In this document: positions 62,605 to 64,000 of the stretch, in pieces
How the letters are laid out: every line of letters starts with the position of its first letter
Position numbering within the stretch: the first letter of the stretch is position 1
From: Fusibacter sp963666805
GTDB taxonomy: Bacteria; Bacillota; Clostridia; Peptostreptococcales; Acidaminobacteraceae
Direction of reading: 5' to 3'
Length of the DNA stretch: 64,000 nucleotides
Assembly: GCA_963666805.2 (NCBI GenBank)
Contig: CAXXWR010000007.1
Span: 868,001-932,000 of the forward strand
The notes under the pieces: model-generated
What the model was told of the DNA's origin: nothing
The model's input: the letters and a program-made list of their open reading frames with translations, nothing else
Databases searched by the model: none
Program-made: the position numbers and the translations under genes

Positions 62605-63417
62605 CTATATGAGATACAATAAGACTTGATTCATCACCAAAGTATAAACCACACTTAAAAGCGTCCCCAGTAAGTAGTACTCTGAAAACATTTTGTTGTC
62701 CATTAACTTAAAACGGACTAGGGATTTTGCCGCAATGACAAAACCAATGGAGGCGAGACTGTCCATATAATAAAGGATAAGGATAAGAGCTCTTTCCAAA
62801 ATACCAATCCATTTACCTGCCTTCACCGTATTGTCCCATGGGTCATTGCTAGGCAGTTTTTCAATAACAGCCTTGTAACCCCCTACGTTACCATAAATGA
62901 AGTCAAGGGCAAGAGGAACAAACTGTGCCCCCGAAAAGGCAATTAAAATGACAGCAACAGCCCTATCAAATGGTACTGTCCAAAGATACCCATTATGATA
63001 ATCCCCATAAAAAAGATGATCAATCCACTGGGTCACAAAACTGGGATCAAATCCGCTCTCGTAAATTCTCTTAAAAATAAAGACAGTCACTAATCGCAAG
63101 AACAAGTCTCCTACAAATAAACCTAATGCAAAAGCTTGAGGTGACTTCTTATTTTTAAAAGCCTTAATTAAGACATATTTTATAAGGTCAATTATCACAA
63201 AAGCAAGCCAAATCAAAAGTATTTCAAGACCTGCCTTAAGTACATGCTTATACGCTACAAAAATAAGATATATGAGCGAAAAGACTAAAAAAATAAGTCT
63301 TCTTTTAAAAATCCCACCAAAAGAGCGACTCCATGTGGGACCTTCTTGACCAAGATTCCAATGCCTTCCACCTAAATCAAATACAATATATAAAAATATA
63401 ATCCATACACTTAACAC
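62605..63417 (-). CDS. Membrane protein paired with SatD
   Basis: A 270-residue protein with about seven membrane segments. GTG start at 63417 overlaps the SatD stop (TAGTG). SatD genes are often followed by a DUF3307 membrane protein; this one fits in place and topology, but the N-terminus is not a clear DUF3307 match. Confidence 0.7.
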   Translation of the reverse strand: MLSVWIIFLYIVFDLGGRHWNLGQEGPTWSRSFGGIFKRRLIFLVFSLIYLIFVAYKHVLKAGLEILLIWLAFVIIDLIKYVLIKAFKNKKSPQAFALGLFVGDLFLRLVTVFIFKRIYESGFDPSFVTQWIDHLFYGDYHNGYLWTVPFDRAVAVILIAFSGAQFVPLALDFIYGNVGGYKAVIEKLPSNDPWDNTVKAGKWIGILERALILILYYMDSLASIGFVIAAKSLVRFKLMDNKMFSEYYLLGTLLSVVYTLVMNQVLLYLI

Positions 63418-64000
63418 TAGCCCAAATCCCTCCTCGATTGAATGATTTGCTGAATGCCATTAAAAGCAAGTCTTATGGCCTCTAAATTGGCACTTGCCAA
63501 GCGGTCATAATAACTGGTCTTACTGATCCCAATCTGCTCTATGGCACTTTCGTAAGTAATACCTGATAAATCATATCGAATGGCTTCCCATTGTTTTTCA
63601 GTAATCTTACCAATCATGGTGTTGAGTAAGGGTAGAAAATGCTTAATGGTCCGGTCTGCCTGATCGAATTGAGTGACAAAGGCACTTTCATAGCGTATCT
63701 GACCATCCATGTCGTCAATAGCATCTCTTGCATTCCAAAATAAAGGCCCGTTCATATTCCATGTGTTATCTTTCACTTCAATATCTTCCTCTAAATCTCC
63801 TACACTCACTGCATAACGGACTTCAAACGGCCTTAAATAGCTGAGTGATAAAAGTAGGATTTGATCGAGTGGTAACCGTTCAGGCACTAGGAGCTGTAGT
63901 TCGTCACCCCGTGACAAATGGTAGGCACGGTCAGTCTTAAGAACCTCTTTTAGAGCTACATTAAGGTCTTTGAGCTTGTCCTCAATCATTTGATTAAATT
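63417..64000 (-). CDS. SatD-family protein, 5' partial
   Basis: The frame is open at the window edge, and the family's N-terminal GDIV-type segment is missing, so the start lies outside. Visible: SRGDELQLLVPERLPLDQIL, WNARDAI and a C-terminal HTH (ESAIEQIGISKTSYYDRLAS). SatD proteins are regulatory HTH proteins paired with a membrane protein; exact role unknown. Confidence 0.75.
   Translation of the reverse strand, partial: FNQMIEDKLKDLNVALKEVLKTDRAYHLSRGDELQLLVPERLPLDQILLLSLSYLRPFEVRYAVSVGDLEEDIEVKDNTWNMNGPLFWNARDAIDDMDGQIRYESAFVTQFDQADRTIKHFLPLLNTMIGKITEKQWEAIRYDLSGITYESAIEQIGISKTSYYDRLASANLEAIRLAFNGIQQIIQSRRDLG

Overview
The window is low-GC DNA of an anaerobic, spore-former-type Firmicute, most likely a Clostridia member. 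Supporting signs are strong AGGAGG ribosome sites, frequent TTG and GTG starts, dense short intergenic gaps, SLH-type S-layer proteins, a CD3324-family protein and a DUF1062 protein. No rRNA, tRNA, insertion sequence, integrase or CRISPR array was seen. Nearly all genes read on the minus strand; the two clear exceptions are a phosphotransferase at 9036 and the tailocin repressor at 53777.

Left part (1-34,700). 1-8,900 is a carbohydrate locus: a LacI regulator with two perfect 18-bp operators, a MalF/MalG/binding-protein ABC importer, two six-hairpin-type glycoside hydrolases and one gene cut by the window edge. 9,000-13,700 holds an APH-fold kinase and a response regulator / ABC-2 transporter / histidine kinase set. 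13,960-21,400 holds a lipoprotein, a pair of ABC exporters and a TetR-controlled ABC-2 exporter. 21,780-28,630 is a two-gene surface operon (SLH protein and a 1,724-residue PKD protein) with a long structured leader. 29,180-34,730 holds an M29 aminopeptidase / ArsR-DUF2087 operon with a palindromic operator over its -10, a membrane protein, DUF1062 and CD3324-family genes that each follow an 8-codon leader peptide and a shared hairpin, and a metallo-beta-lactamase-fold protein.

Centre (34,860-54,460). This is a complete contractile phage-tail gene set in PBSX/XKD order: tail terminator, sheath, tube, frameshifted assembly chaperone, tape measure, LysM and gpD-like hub, DUF2577, DUF2634, baseplate J, DUF2313, fibres, holin-type proteins and GH25 lysozyme. 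It has no terminase, portal, capsid, integrase or replication gene, so it is best read as an R-type tailocin (diffocin-like bacteriocin). Control appears to run from an S24-peptidase repressor with paired operators, through a DUF1492 sigma-like activator, to a late leader with three identically spaced 42-nt promoter-like elements, four 14-bp iterons and a terminator. The receptor-binding end is unusual: a fibre with seven propeller-blade repeats is followed by two genes with five 41-residue propeller-type repeats each, whose loops vary on a near-constant framework.

Right part (54,500-64,000). An ascorbate-type PTS operon (IIA, IIB, IIC) carries its own HPr, a PfkB kinase, a class II aldolase, an AAA-type kinase, a TPR protein and a PRD-domain regulator. 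The HPr keeps the catalytic His but has Arg in place of the regulatory Ser46. The window ends in a SatD-family gene (5' end outside) and a partner membrane protein.
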